NCBI RefSeq assembly: GCF_026420845.1
Contig: NZ_JAOWCB010000015.1
Span: forward strand, 1-64,000
DNA from: Streptomyces sp. PR69
Lineage (GTDB): Bacteria > Actinomycetota > Actinomycetes > Streptomycetales > Streptomycetaceae
Reading direction: 5' to 3'
DNA: 64,000 nucleotides
The notes under the pieces were generated by a model. It saw only the letters and a program-made list of their open reading frames with translations. It was not told the DNA's origin and ran no database searches. The stretch's first letter is position 1; every line of letters starts with the position of its first letter. Shown in pieces: positions 8,640-17,549 of the stretch. A program made the translations under genes and the position numbers.

Positions 8640-10085
8640 CTACGACTCGGGGTTCCGGCGCGGCAGCCAGAGCAGCATCAGAACGGCCGCCGCCAGCAGC
8701 ACGCCCACGCCGGTGCGGAACGCCGTCGCATACCCCTCGGTCAGCGCCTCGGCGCTGGTGCCGCCCGCCGTACGGGAGGCGGCGACGGTCGACAGGACGG
8801 CGAGGCCCAGCGCCCCGCCCATCGTGCGGGAGGTGTTGATCAGCCCGGAGACCAGCCCGGCCTCGCCGTGGGCCGCGCCCGAGGTGGCGAGCGTCGCGAG
8901 CGGGGTGACCGCGAGACTGACGCCGGACATCATCAGCAGGCCGGGCAGCATGATGGTGGTGACATAGCCGCCGTCCGCGGTCATCGTGGACTGCCAGGCA
9001 TAGCCCACGGCCGCGGCCAGCGCCCCGGTCACGGCAGCCATCCGGCCGCCGACGAGAGCCATCAGCCGGGGAGCGAGATGCGATCCGGCGAGGAAGCCGA
9101 GCGACGACGGAATGAGGGCGAGACCGGCCCGCGTGGGGCTGTAGTCGAGCACGTTCTGAGCGAACAGCGTCATGAAATACCACATGGCGAACGACGCGGA
9201 CCCCAGCATCAGCATCGCGACGTTCGCGGCGGAGACGGACCGCGCCCGGAACAGCTTCAGCGGCATCAGCGGACGCTCGGTCCGCGACTCCACGGCGACG
9301 AAGACGGCGAGCAGCGCCACCCCCGCGAGCAGCGGCAGCAGCGTGCCGGGGGCCGTCCAGCCCGACGCCTCGGTCTGCACGATCCCGTAAGCGAGCGTGC
9401 CGAGACCGGCCGTGACGAGCACCGCGCCCGGAAGGTCGAGACGGCGGCCGCCGCCCGCGCGGGTCTCGGACAGCCACAGCGCACCCAGCACCACGACGAC
9501 CGCCCCCACGGGCACATTGATCAGCAGCGTCCAGCGCCAGGACAGCGCGTCGGTGAGCACCCCGCCGACGAGCCCCCCGGTCGCGCCGCCCGCCGCGCCG
9601 ACCGCGGACCATACGCCGATCGCCCGCGTACGGGCCGGCCCTTCGGGCACGCAGGACGTCACCAGGGCGAGGGTCGAGGGCGCGAGCACGGCCGCCCCCA
9701 GCCCCTGCGCGGCACGGGCGGCGAGCAACTGCCACCCCTCCTGCGCCATTCCGCCCGCCAGCGAGGCGGCCGAGAACAGCCCGAGCCCCACCAGGAACAT
9801 CCGCTTCCGCCCATACAGATCCCCGGCCCGTCCGCCGAGGAGCATAAATCCGGCGAAGGCGATCGAGTACGCGTTCACCACCCACTGCAGACCGAGGGCG
9901 CTCAGCCCGAGGTCCGCCCGCATCGACGGCAGGGCGGTGTTCACCACCGACACATCGAGGACGACGAGAAACTGCCCGGCACAGGCGGCAAGCAGCACCG
10001 CCCACGAGGGGGCGGCGCGGCGTCGGTCGGATGGGGCTATTCGGGCGGCGGGGAGCTCTGAGGGGGCTTGGACCATGCCTGTCAT
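8640..10085 (-). CDS. MFS drug-efflux-type transporter (DHA2, 14 TMS)
   Basis: A 481-residue polytopic membrane protein. It begins with the DHA2 pattern VVLDVSVVNTALPSMRADLG, then WVVNAYSIAFAGFMLLGG, the loop motif GRAGDLYGRKR, and the motif C region near VWSAVGAAGGATGGLVGG. Hydrophobic segments are consistent with 14 helices. Members export drugs or natural products using the proton gradient; the substrate here is unknown. ATG 10085 is used; a second in-frame ATG lies nine bases downstream at 10076, and neither has a strong ribosome site, so a short leader or leaderless start is possible. No regulator gene is adjacent. Confidence 0.9.
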   Translation of the reverse strand: MTGMVQAPSELPAARIAPSDRRRAAPSWAVLLAACAGQFLVVLDVSVVNTALPSMRADLGLSALGLQWVVNAYSIAFAGFMLLGGRAGDLYGRKRMFLVGLGLFSAASLAGGMAQEGWQLLAARAAQGLGAAVLAPSTLALVTSCVPEGPARTRAIGVWSAVGAAGGATGGLVGGVLTDALSWRWTLLINVPVGAVVVVLGALWLSETRAGGGRRLDLPGAVLVTAGLGTLAYGIVQTEASGWTAPGTLLPLLAGVALLAVFVAVESRTERPLMPLKLFRARSVSAANVAMLMLGSASFAMWYFMTLFAQNVLDYSPTRAGLALIPSSLGFLAGSHLAPRLMALVGGRMAAVTGALAAAVGYAWQSTMTADGGYVTTIMLPGLLMMSGVSLAVTPLATLATSGAAHGEAGLVSGLINTSRTMGGALGLAVLSTVAASRTAGGTSAEALTEGYATAFRTGVGVLLAAAVLMLLWLPRRNPES

Positions 10086-10305
10086 GGTCGCAGGAGATGA
10101 GTGCCCCGTACACCAGTTGATCAACACCTCGTTATATCGAGGCATCCGCCCCCGGCCGCCGGCCCTAGGACCCAAGGCAAAGGGAACAGGTACTCATTCA
10201 CATAGGTACGGATACTCATGGAGTGCCCAGTACGGCGACATGGGCTGAGTGCTGCCGGTGCTATGTAGTGTCCCTACTGGAGTGATCAACAGGGGAGGGC
10301 CGCGC

Positions 10306-10761
10306 ATGGCGTGGGACGAATGGGACCAGATCAAAGCCGGTGCGACCAATCGGCAGCCCACGGCGATGCGGCTCAATCAGGCTCCGGCGGATCCCGGCAC
10401 CGGGCCCAGCGCCGTCACAGGCGGCCTGAAGTCCAGCAAGAAGGCGTGGACCACGGCCGGCGCAGAGGTGGGCTCTTTGCGCACGCACGTCAGCACCGCG
10501 CTGACCAAGCTGGAGGACAGCCAGACCGGGCTCGGTGAGATCCCGGGTTGCCTGAGCGCGGCAGCGCAGACAGACGTGTACAAGTCATGGAAGAAGTACG
10601 CCGAAAGCGTCAGCGAGCGGTGCGGCTCACTCCAGAAGCTCCTGGACCAGGTGGGCCACGACCTGTTGACGACCGATGAGGCGATCAAGAGCGAGATACA
10701 GAAGCTGAACCTCAAGTATGCGGACACCGACGCCGTCGGCGGCCAGGCGAAGGGCCGGTGA
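10306..10761 (+). CDS. WXG100-like helical secretion-associated protein
   Basis: A 151-residue, largely helical protein without signal peptide or membrane segment. It starts MAWDEWDQIK, contains a central helical hairpin around YKSWKKYAESVSERCGSLQKLL, and ends in a charged tail. This size and pattern are common in Streptomyces directly upstream of DUF1023 hydrolase genes and resemble ESX/type VII partner proteins, although a canonical WxG turn is not obvious. ATG 10306 follows AGGGGAGGG. The hydrolase gene begins seven bases after the stop, so the two are co-expressed. Inferred role: chaperone or targeting partner of the hydrolase. Confidence 0.75.
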   Translation: MAWDEWDQIKAGATNRQPTAMRLNQAPADPGTGPSAVTGGLKSSKKAWTTAGAEVGSLRTHVSTALTKLEDSQTGLGEIPGCLSAAAQTDVYKSWKKYAESVSERCGSLQKLLDQVGHDLLTTDEAIKSEIQKLNLKYADTDAVGGQAKGR

Positions 10762-10768
10762 CGGCGGG

Positions 10769-12604
10769 ATGGACTACGCCGCTCTTAAGGCCCTCAAGCC
10801 CTCCGAGTTCGAGGACGCCGCCGACGGATACCGCTCCACAAGCACCATGGCGCAAGCGGCCAAGGACCACATCGAGAACACCGTCGCCACGGGAATGCGC
10901 AAGTCCTTGGAGGGTGAGGCGGCAGAAGCCGCACAGGCACAGCTTCAAGCCCTGGCGAAGAATTTCCATTACATGCAGACCGAGTGCGGCGTGATCAGCA
11001 CGGCCCTCAACGGGCTCGCCTACGACATGGCGGCCGCCAAGCGGAAGCTGAACGCAGCAATCGAGGACGCCCATGCGGACGGCTGCACGGTGAACGGGGA
11101 CGGCTCGGTCACATATCCAGCGGGTCAGAAGCCCGGCGACGACAAGGTCGCCGACGGCGGCACGGTGACCGGGAGTGCCGGAGGCAGCCCGACCTCCGAA
11201 GCCCTGGAGCGCCAGGCGGCGAACATCCACCCGAACCCGAACTACGGCAAGGCGATGGGGTACGCGAACCGGATCGCCGACGCGCTGAAGGAAGCCACGG
11301 ACGCGGACGCGAAGTGGGCGCCGAAAGTGCGAGCGCTCCAGGCCGACGACGACCTGACCGTGTCCGCACGGGACTGGACGGACGCCGTGTCGGACGCGAG
11401 CGGCGTACGCGCGGCCGCTGACGCCTACCTCGACACGATCAAACCGCCGCCCAAGCACGACTGGCCCCAGTCCAACGCCAACTGGTGGAAGGGGCTTTCC
11501 GAGGAGCAGCGCGCAGCCTACGTCTCCATGCACCCCGCGAGCATCGGAGCGCTCGACGGCCTTCCCTCCGACGTGCGCGACGACGCGAACCGTCTGGTAC
11601 TCGCGGAACAGCGAGCGGCCAAGCAGCTGGAGTACGACGCCTGGCTCAAAAAGGAACCGGAGCACTACAAGCCCTACGTCAGCCCCATCACGGGCCGCGA
11701 GGTGAAGGGCGCGACGGTCCCGACCGAGGAGTGGAAGGAATGGAACGAGAAGAGGCAGCAGCTTGAGAACGGCTTCAAGGGCATGGACGCCGTCCAGAAG
11801 CGCTTCGACAGCTACACGAGCGAGAGCAACCGCCCCTATCTGCTCGGATTCGACAGCAACAACATGGGGCGTGCCATCGTCTCCATCGGAAATCCGGACA
11901 CTGCCGACAATGTGGTGACGTACGTGCCCGGGACGTTCGCGAAGCTGGAGTCCATCGGCGGAGACATGGACAGGGCCGTGGCGCTCCAGGCGGAGGCGGA
12001 GCGCCAGGACGGCGCCCACTCGACGGCCTCGATCGTGTGGCTCGGCTACGACGCCCCGCAGGCCATCCTGACCGATGCCACGGAGACGAGGTGGGCCGAC
12101 AACGCGAAGGAGCCGCTCGGCGACTTCATCCAGGGGATCGAGGAAGCCAATCACCGCGACAGCGGCGTGACCCAGACGCTGATGGGTCACAGCTACGGGT
12201 CCCTGGTGGTGGGCCAGACGATGAACATGCACATAGACCTGCCGGTCGACAACGCGATCATGGTAGGCAGTCCGGGTGTGGGAGTGGACCACGCCAAGGA
12301 CCTGAACATTCCGCCGGACCATGTCTTCGCAGCCACGGCCAAGAACGACCTCATCAACCTCGCCCCGCCTCCTGCCGGCCCCCTGGCCCCCCTCAACCCG
12401 AAGGCGTACATGAGGCTTTTCGACGACCACTCGATCGTCCACGGAACCGACCCGGTCTCCGACGACTTCGGGGGCCAGGTCTTCGAGGTGCCCGACGGGA
12501 AGCTGCCGGGCGCGGGCGGCGAGATGATGCCCGCCCATTCCCAGTACTGGGACGAAAGGCCCCTCGGCAGCCTGGGGAAGATCGTGACCGGAGGACGACC
12601 GTGA
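10769..12604 (+). CDS. Alpha/beta hydrolase, DUF1023 family, with helical N-terminus
   Basis: A 611-residue protein. Residues about 1 to 110 are Ala-rich helices resembling a WXG/LXG-type targeting domain; about 150 to 340 are helical linker; the C-terminal third is a DUF1023 alpha/beta hydrolase with nucleophile elbow GHSYGS at about residues 473 to 478 and a probable catalytic His in DDHSIVHG. No signal peptide is seen. The DUF1023 fold is lipase- or esterase-like, but the substrate is unknown. It sits between the WXG-like gene and a lipoprotein gene whose GTG overlaps its stop, so the three form one operon. Could be a type VII exported effector or a cell-envelope enzyme. Confidence 0.85.
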   Translation: MDYAALKALKPSEFEDAADGYRSTSTMAQAAKDHIENTVATGMRKSLEGEAAEAAQAQLQALAKNFHYMQTECGVISTALNGLAYDMAAAKRKLNAAIEDAHADGCTVNGDGSVTYPAGQKPGDDKVADGGTVTGSAGGSPTSEALERQAANIHPNPNYGKAMGYANRIADALKEATDADAKWAPKVRALQADDDLTVSARDWTDAVSDASGVRAAADAYLDTIKPPPKHDWPQSNANWWKGLSEEQRAAYVSMHPASIGALDGLPSDVRDDANRLVLAEQRAAKQLEYDAWLKKEPEHYKPYVSPITGREVKGATVPTEEWKEWNEKRQQLENGFKGMDAVQKRFDSYTSESNRPYLLGFDSNNMGRAIVSIGNPDTADNVVTYVPGTFAKLESIGGDMDRAVALQAEAERQDGAHSTASIVWLGYDAPQAILTDATETRWADNAKEPLGDFIQGIEEANHRDSGVTQTLMGHSYGSLVVGQTMNMHIDLPVDNAIMVGSPGVGVDHAKDLNIPPDHVFAATAKNDLINLAPPPAGPLAPLNPKAYMRLFDDHSIVHGTDPVSDDFGGQVFEVPDGKLPGAGGEMMPAHSQYWDERPLGSLGKIVTGGRP

Positions 12605-13566
12605 ATCTACGCAAGGCAGTCCCGGCTGCCGCACTGCTGGCCATGACGATCATGGTGGCCGCGTGCGGGGCGCAGGAGGACGGGCAGGAAACCGGCGGAA
12701 ACGCACCGAAGCAGGTGACGATGAACGAGCAGCAGGCGATCGACCGGGCAGAAGAAATCATTCACCAGGCGGTGGACGCCATGTCCCCCAAGCCGACACT
12801 GGAGCGCATGGGCCACGCGCCCGTCGGCGCCTGCATCGCCAGGGACGACCACGGCCCCGACGACCGGGTGCAGGTCACCGTCATCTACAAGCTGACCGGC
12901 GTTCCGGGGGCCAAGGCCCAGACCCTCGTGCGGCAGGCACGAGACGCCTGGCTGAAGCAGGGCTACAAGTACAGCGCCTCGGGCGAGGTCGACTGGTCCA
13001 GCCCCTTTCCGACGGTCTACATGCGTACGGAGCCCGACGACTTCTGGATGAACGCCGTGACCGGTGTCGTGGACCGCGCCAAGGGCGAGGGAGTCGCCTC
13101 TCTCAAGGTGACATCGCCCTGCTTCCTCCCGCCGGACAAGGCCTCGGCGTCGACCACCGCCGCCCCCGCCGCACTGGAGACCCCCCAGGCCAACGATTCC
13201 GCCGGGCGCAGCGCCCTCGGCCACTCCAGCCGGATCTACGACGCCTTGCGGGTCGGGTCGGCGCCGACGCAGCCCGGGGAGGGCCTCAGCACAGTCCAGG
13301 ACGAGTCCGGGACCTCGGTCCACCACACCTGGTCGACCGAGCCGCTGCCGAAGGACGGGACAACACGAGCTTTGGCACGTGCGCAGGCGTACTTCCAGAG
13401 CGCGGGATGGGCCGTGCGCCACATGCCGACGCGTGGGGGTGCCCCCGCTGTCGTCGCCCGCCACCCCGCAGACGGCACGATCGCTCAGGTCGCAGCCTCG
13501 ACCACCGGCGCGGTGCGCATCGCGGTTACGACGCCCGCCAACGGTCAGGCGTCCGCAGACGCCTGA
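12601..13566 (+). CDS. Hypothetical lipoprotein of the hydrolase cassette
   Basis: A 321-residue lipoprotein. GTG 12601 overlaps the hydrolase stop (GTGA). The signal peptide NLRKAVPAAALLAMTIMVAAC ends in lipobox VAAC with Cys at 22. Two repeat-like parts follow, residues about 40 to 170 and 205 to 320, separated by a Ser/Thr/Ala-rich linker near KASASTTAAPAA; both contain a helix then strands (RAEEIIHQAVDAM... and RALARAQAYFQSAGW). I do not recognise a named domain. The stop abuts the stop of the convergent DUF397 gene with no gap. Probably anchored outside the membrane as part of the same envelope system. Confidence 0.8.
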   Translation: MNLRKAVPAAALLAMTIMVAACGAQEDGQETGGNAPKQVTMNEQQAIDRAEEIIHQAVDAMSPKPTLERMGHAPVGACIARDDHGPDDRVQVTVIYKLTGVPGAKAQTLVRQARDAWLKQGYKYSASGEVDWSSPFPTVYMRTEPDDFWMNAVTGVVDRAKGEGVASLKVTSPCFLPPDKASASTTAAPAALETPQANDSAGRSALGHSSRIYDALRVGSAPTQPGEGLSTVQDESGTSVHHTWSTEPLPKDGTTRALARAQAYFQSAGWAVRHMPTRGGAPAVVARHPADGTIAQVAASTTGAVRIAVTTPANGQASADA

Positions 13567-13848
13567 CTAGCCGCCTAGGGCGGAACGTTTCGCCGCCGCG
13601 ACGAACGCGGTAAACGCCGCCGGGGCGACGGCGAAGGCGGGTCCGTCGGGGTTCTTGGAGTCACGGACGGCGATACGGCAGGGCTGAGGGGACACCTCTA
13701 TACAGCAGCCCCCGGTGTTGCCGCTGTACGACGACTTACGCCAGGCGGCTGCGCCGAGGGGGGCGCACTCGACGCACTGCCCCCCCGTGTCAGCGCTGTA
13801 CGACGACTTACGCCACCGTGCGCCCGTCAGGTTCTGGATGCTCTCCAT
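13567..13848 (-). CDS. DUF397 protein with two tandem repeats
   Basis: A 93-residue protein with two copies of the DUF397 core, WRKSSYSADTGGQCVE and WRKSSYSGNTGGCCIE, followed by IAVRDSKNPDGPAF and a hydrophobic C-terminal helix. DUF397 proteins are small partners of XRE regulators in Streptomyces (BldB/WhiJ-type pairs) and act in development or as toxin-antitoxin-like modules. The start at 13848 lies 41 bases inside the 3' end of the regulator gene, so translation is coupled. The repeated core is also visible in the DNA as a near-duplicate of about 25 bases. Confidence 0.92.
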   Translation of the reverse strand: MESIQNLTGARWRKSSYSADTGGQCVECAPLGAAAWRKSSYSGNTGGCCIEVSPQPCRIAVRDSKNPDGPAFAVAPAAFTAFVAAAKRSALGG

Positions 13849-14674
13849 AGCGCTCCTCCAACACTCGGGCGATCAATGCTGCCGAGTCCTCCACCGAGAG
13901 GGCTGCGGCCTGCAAGTGATCGTAACGGAGCGAACCTTCCCTGACAGCGCTTGGATTGGCCGTCATATGGCCCTCGATGAGGTCCTCGGTGTAGACGACG
14001 TCCGGGTCCTTGTCGAAACGAATCAGAGTGAACGTTCCCGGCAGCCCCGCATGCGCACCGACGCTGAAGGGCAGAATCTGCACCTTGACCCACTCCCGCT
14101 CCTGAAGGCGGAGCAGATGGGCGAGTTGCCTGCGCATGACCTCCCGGCCGCCAATCTCCTGGTACAGCACGGTCTCGCTCAGCACCACCCAGATCAGCGG
14201 TGGATTGTCGTGGTCCAGGATGCGCTGACGCTCCATTCGTGCTGCCACGCGAGCGTCAAGGTTCTCTTCATCCCTTACGCCCAGCACGGCCCGCGCGTAC
14301 TCCTCCGTCTGGAGCAGCCCGTCCACCAACTGCGCCTGGTAAGTGGCGATATACGTCGCCCTCGCCTCCATGTCCGCGTACGGCTGGAACCAGGTCGGCA
14401 GCTGGCTGCGCAGCACCAGCCCCACCAGCCGGGAGAACATCCCGTCCGTGCCCAGCGCCGCGTCCACCCGCTCGGAGAAGTCCCGCGTCGGGACCCTCCG
14501 TGCCGACTCGATATGGCCGATCTGCGAGCCCGTGCAGAAGACACAGCCGCCGAGGGCGTCCTGGCTGAGCTGCGCCGCCTCCCTCCGGTGGCGGAGTTCC
14601 GAGCCGTAGTACTCCAGCGGCGACGCGCTGGGATCGAGCTGACGAGTCTTGTCCACGATGACGAGCACCCCCAT
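13808..14674 (-). CDS. XRE family regulator with DUF5753 (WhiJ-like)
   Basis: A 288-residue regulator. A helix-turn-helix occupies residues about 15 to 70 (YYGSELRHRREAAQLSQDALGG and SQIGHIESARRVP). The rest is DUF5753, with FQPYADMEARATYIATYQAQ, LLQTEEYARAVL and a C-terminal HMTANPSAVREGSL segment. It pairs with the overlapping DUF397 gene in the usual WhiJ-like arrangement. ATG 14674 is used; a GTG at 14656, which gives a start close to known relatives, is a good alternative. Such regulators bind their own promoter and are held or released by the DUF397 partner. Confidence 0.9.
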   Translation of the reverse strand: MGVLVIVDKTRQLDPSASPLEYYGSELRHRREAAQLSQDALGGCVFCTGSQIGHIESARRVPTRDFSERVDAALGTDGMFSRLVGLVLRSQLPTWFQPYADMEARATYIATYQAQLVDGLLQTEEYARAVLGVRDEENLDARVAARMERQRILDHDNPPLIWVVLSETVLYQEIGGREVMRRQLAHLLRLQEREWVKVQILPFSVGAHAGLPGTFTLIRFDKDPDVVYTEDLIEGHMTANPSAVREGSLRYDHLQAAALSVEDSAALIARVLEERYGEHPEPDGRTVA

Positions 14675-14837
14675 GCCAACGCCGTACGCACCGCACGGCG
14701 TGCGATCAGTCCACCGCCGACCGTATGAGCGCTCGCACATGCCGGTGATATGAATCACCCAACGACCACCCGAGTGAGGGACGCCTACGATGTGACCGCC
14801 CAGTAAGCGCCCATGCCGTACGCCCCGGAGGAACCCC

Positions 14838-15476
14838 ATGGCCCCCAAGCCGGAGATACTCGCCGCCTTCGAGGCCGCGAAGGGCTTTATGCCCGTGGAC
14901 GAGGGGCTCGCGCTGTACGAGGCGGCCGCCCAGGCGGGGGCGCTCGGGCTGCCGCTGCTGGAGGTGGGGACGTACTGCGGGCGGTCCACGATCCTGCTCG
15001 CCGACGCCGCGCGGGAAACGGGCACGGTCGCCGTCACCGTCGACCACCACCGCGGGAGCGAGGAGCAGCAGCCGGGGTGGGAGTACCACGACCCGGAGAC
15101 GGTGGACCCGGAGGTCGGCCGGATGGACACGCTGCCGACGTTTCGCCGCACGCTGAACCGGGCGGGTCTGGAGGAGCACGTGATCGCGGTCGTCGGGCGG
15201 TCTCCGCAGGTCGCGCGGGTGTGGGCCAAGCCGCTGGGGCTGGTGTTCATCGACGGCGGGCACACCGACGAGCATGCGACGGCCGATTACGAGGGGTGGG
15301 CCCCGCATCTCGCGGACGGCGGTCTGCTGGTTGTGCACGATGTGTTCCCGGACCCGGCGGACGGCGGGCAGGCCCCGTACCGCGTCTACCGGCGGGCGCT
15401 GGAGTCCGGTGCGTTCGCGGAGGTTTCGGTCACCGGCTCGCTGCGCGTCCTGCGCCGCACCGGCGCGGGCATCTGA
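14838..15476 (+). CDS. Class I SAM-dependent methyltransferase (MDMC/cephalosporin hydroxylase-like)
   Basis: A 212-residue protein. The SAM-binding motif LLEVGTYCGRSTILLADAA is at about residues 40 to 58, followed by the acidic loop VTVDHHRGSEEQQ and later LVFIDGGHTDEHATADYEGW. The order and the DGGH motif fit the Methyltransf_24 group. The acceptor substrate is unknown. ATG 14838 follows CGGAGGAA. The next gene, an amidase, begins 33 bases after the stop, so co-transcription is possible. Confidence 0.87.
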   Translation: MAPKPEILAAFEAAKGFMPVDEGLALYEAAAQAGALGLPLLEVGTYCGRSTILLADAARETGTVAVTVDHHRGSEEQQPGWEYHDPETVDPEVGRMDTLPTFRRTLNRAGLEEHVIAVVGRSPQVARVWAKPLGLVFIDGGHTDEHATADYEGWAPHLADGGLLVVHDVFPDPADGGQAPYRVYRRALESGAFAEVSVTGSLRVLRRTGAGI

Positions 15477-15509
15477 GCCGCGGGGCACGTCCGGGCTAGC
15501 ATCGCCATC

Positions 15510-16421
15510 GTGAGCGAACGCCCCGGGCCGTACGAGCAGCGCCCGCCCCTCCCCGTACTCCGGCGGACCCGCGTCCTGGCCGTGACGCTGGCCGCGCTGG
15601 CCGCGACCGCGCTGGCGGGTTGCGGCGGCGGCGCGGCCGCCGGCGACGGGCAGGGCGGCCGGACGAAGGAGTCCCTGCCGCAGCCGGGCCAGTCGGCCAC
15701 CGAGCGGGCGGCCCCCTCCGACGCCCCCACACCGTCGTCCGCGTCGCAGCCGCTCGCCGGAAAGACCGTGGTCATCGATCCTGGCCATAATCCCGGAAAT
15801 TTCGATCATCCACGCGAAATTGCCAAACAGGTGGATATCGGCACCAATCGCAAGGAATGCGATACCACCGGCACGGCCTCCAATGACGGTTACCGGGAGG
15901 CCGATTTCAACCTCGACGTTTCACGCCGTCTGCGTGACCTGCTGGAAAAGCAGGGCGCGACCGTGAAACTCACCCAGGACGACGACCGGCCCTTTGGTCC
16001 CTGCATCGACGAGCGGGCGCGGATCGGCAACGAGGCGGAGGCGGACGCCGTGCTCTCCGTCCATGCCGACGGGTCGGCGCCCGGCCATCGCGGCTATCAC
16101 GTGATCCTTCCCGCCCAGGTCAAGGAGGGTTCCGCGGATACGACCAAGATCGTGGGGCCGTCTCGCGAGCTGGGGGAGCAGCTCGCCGAGGAGTTCGGGC
16201 GGGCGACCGGAACCGAGCCTTCCAACTACGTCGGCGGCGGTACGGGCTTGCACGTGCGGGACGATCTCGGCGGGCTCAATCTGTCGACTGTGCCCAAGGT
16301 GTTCATCGAATGCGGCAATATGCGTGACGCCAAGGACCTTGCACTGCTGACGAGTCCGGAGTGGCGGCAGAAGGCCGCTCAGGGAATGGCGAACGGCATC
16401 ACGACGTTCCTCGCCGGGTAA
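15510..16421 (+). CDS. N-acetylmuramoyl-L-alanine amidase (Amidase_3) lipoprotein
   Basis: A 303-residue cell-wall hydrolase that cleaves the bond between MurNAc and L-Ala. It has a signal peptide with lipobox ALAGC (Cys 38), a Gly/Ser/Pro linker, and an Amidase_3 domain with zinc ligands in IDPGHNPGN, the Glu in YREADFNLD, the His in LSVHADGS and the Glu in FIECGNMRD. GTG 15510 is the start. Codon use changes inside the gene: from about 15770 to 16120 third positions are clearly richer in A and T (AAT, GAA, ATT, AAA, GAT codons) than in the neighbours, then return to normal. Confidence 0.93.
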   Translation: MSERPGPYEQRPPLPVLRRTRVLAVTLAALAATALAGCGGGAAAGDGQGGRTKESLPQPGQSATERAAPSDAPTPSSASQPLAGKTVVIDPGHNPGNFDHPREIAKQVDIGTNRKECDTTGTASNDGYREADFNLDVSRRLRDLLEKQGATVKLTQDDDRPFGPCIDERARIGNEAEADAVLSVHADGSAPGHRGYHVILPAQVKEGSADTTKIVGPSRELGEQLAEEFGRATGTEPSNYVGGGTGLHVRDDLGGLNLSTVPKVFIECGNMRDAKDLALLTSPEWRQKAAQGMANGITTFLAG

Positions 16422-16582
16422 CACTCCTTGTCACACTCCGATACCGGGCGGACGACCGGCTCGGGCAGACGATAGATTCACCTTTACGATGGGGAGCACC
16501 CCCGAAGCTCCGCGCCGTGCATCCGCCTGCACCGGCGGCAGCGACGACCGCCCCGATGAGACGACCGACAAAGGATTGATAC

Positions 16583-17404
16583 GTGAACATCCGCTCCCTC
16601 ACTCGAGGCGATGGCGTGGTGATCGGAGCAGCGGTGTTGCTGTTCATCGCCTCGTTCCTCGAGTTCACCAGCTTCGACTGCCCCAGCAGCGGCGGGTGTC
16701 CCAGCGTGGACCTGCCGAACGCCTGGGACAATCTGGGCCTCCTGATGAGCATGTTCCTCTCTGGCGTCATCGGCACAGCGCTGATCGTGGTGAGCCGTGC
16801 CATGCCGGGGCGGAAGATCGTGGGCATCGACCTCGGCCAGTTCGGGGTCGCGTTCTGCATCTTCGCAGCGTGGACAGCGTTCTGGACGGTCATCGGCATG
16901 GACCCGGACGCCGGCGCGGGTGCGATCGTGGGCCTGCTGGCCGCCCTGGTGCTCGCGGCCGGCGTCATCGCCGCCCCGCTGGTCCCGGCCCTGAAGGCCC
17001 CGCTCATGGGCGCGCCGCGGCCGGCCGCCCCGCAGCCGTACGGCGTCCAGCCGGGCGGCGTTCCCGGCGGCTATGGCTACCCGGGCGGCCAGCAGCAGCC
17101 GTACGGGGCGCAGCAGCCGGGCCAGCCGCAGCCGTACGGGGCTCAGCAGCCGCAGGCCGCCGACCCGCAGGCCCAGGCGCAGGCGCAGCAGACGGGCGGC
17201 GGCGGGGACTTCACGCCGTTCTGGTTCGCGGTTCCAGTGGCCCGCCCGCTGTACGGCGAGGACGGCTCGCCGACGCCGATCGCCGAACTGGCGCCGGGCA
17301 CCTGGTATCTCGCGGTGGAGCAGCGCGGTCCGGGTCTGGTGGCCCAGACGCAGGACGGCCGCCGCGGCGTGCTGCAGGACACCACGGGCATCCAGCGCGG
17401 CTGA
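16583..17404 (+). CDS. DUF5336-like four-helix membrane protein with Gly/Pro/Gln-rich linker
   Basis: A 273-residue membrane protein. Four hydrophobic segments lie in residues about 12 to 140 (DGVVIGAAVLLFIASFLEF, LGLLMSMFLSGVIGTALIVV, FGVAFCIFAAWTAFWTVIG, IVGLLAALVLAAGVIAAPLV). Residues about 150 to 205 are QPYGAQQPGQPQ repeats. The C-terminal 65 residues look like a small soluble beta domain (FWFAVPVARPLYGEDG... GTWYLAVEQRG). GTG 16583 follows AAAGGA. Function unknown; the layout resembles actinobacterial envelope or division-site proteins. Followed by an imperfect terminator hairpin. Confidence 0.85.
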   Translation: MNIRSLTRGDGVVIGAAVLLFIASFLEFTSFDCPSSGGCPSVDLPNAWDNLGLLMSMFLSGVIGTALIVVSRAMPGRKIVGIDLGQFGVAFCIFAAWTAFWTVIGMDPDAGAGAIVGLLAALVLAAGVIAAPLVPALKAPLMGAPRPAAPQPYGVQPGGVPGGYGYPGGQQQPYGAQQPGQPQPYGAQQPQAADPQAQAQAQQTGGGGDFTPFWFAVPVARPLYGEDGSPTPIAELAPGTWYLAVEQRGPGLVAQTQDGRRGVLQDTTGIQRG

Positions 17405-17437
17405 CGCCGGCCCCGGGATATCGGGATACACCGTTCA

Positions 17438-17467
17438 CGGCTCCTCGCCCTTCCGGGCGGGGGGCCG
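17438..17467 (+). terminator. Probable terminator after the membrane protein gene
   Basis: An imperfect hairpin: CGGCTCCTCGCCC, loop TTCC, then GGGCGGGGGGCCG. It lies 34 bases after the stop of the DUF5336-like gene. The following bases are not strongly T-rich, as is common for Streptomyces terminators. Confidence 0.55.
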
Positions 17468-17549
17468 TTGCCGTACTCTGACGCCCCGTCAGAAAACCGT
17501 GGGTACGGGACGGGTACGGGATGAGTACGGGAGGGGCGGAGGGGTCGGC

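Noticed and set aside
10712..12634. Long open frame antisense to the hydrolase gene
   Set aside because: The plus-strand frame has the recognised DUF1023 motif and a coupled operon; the antisense product has no recognisable domain.
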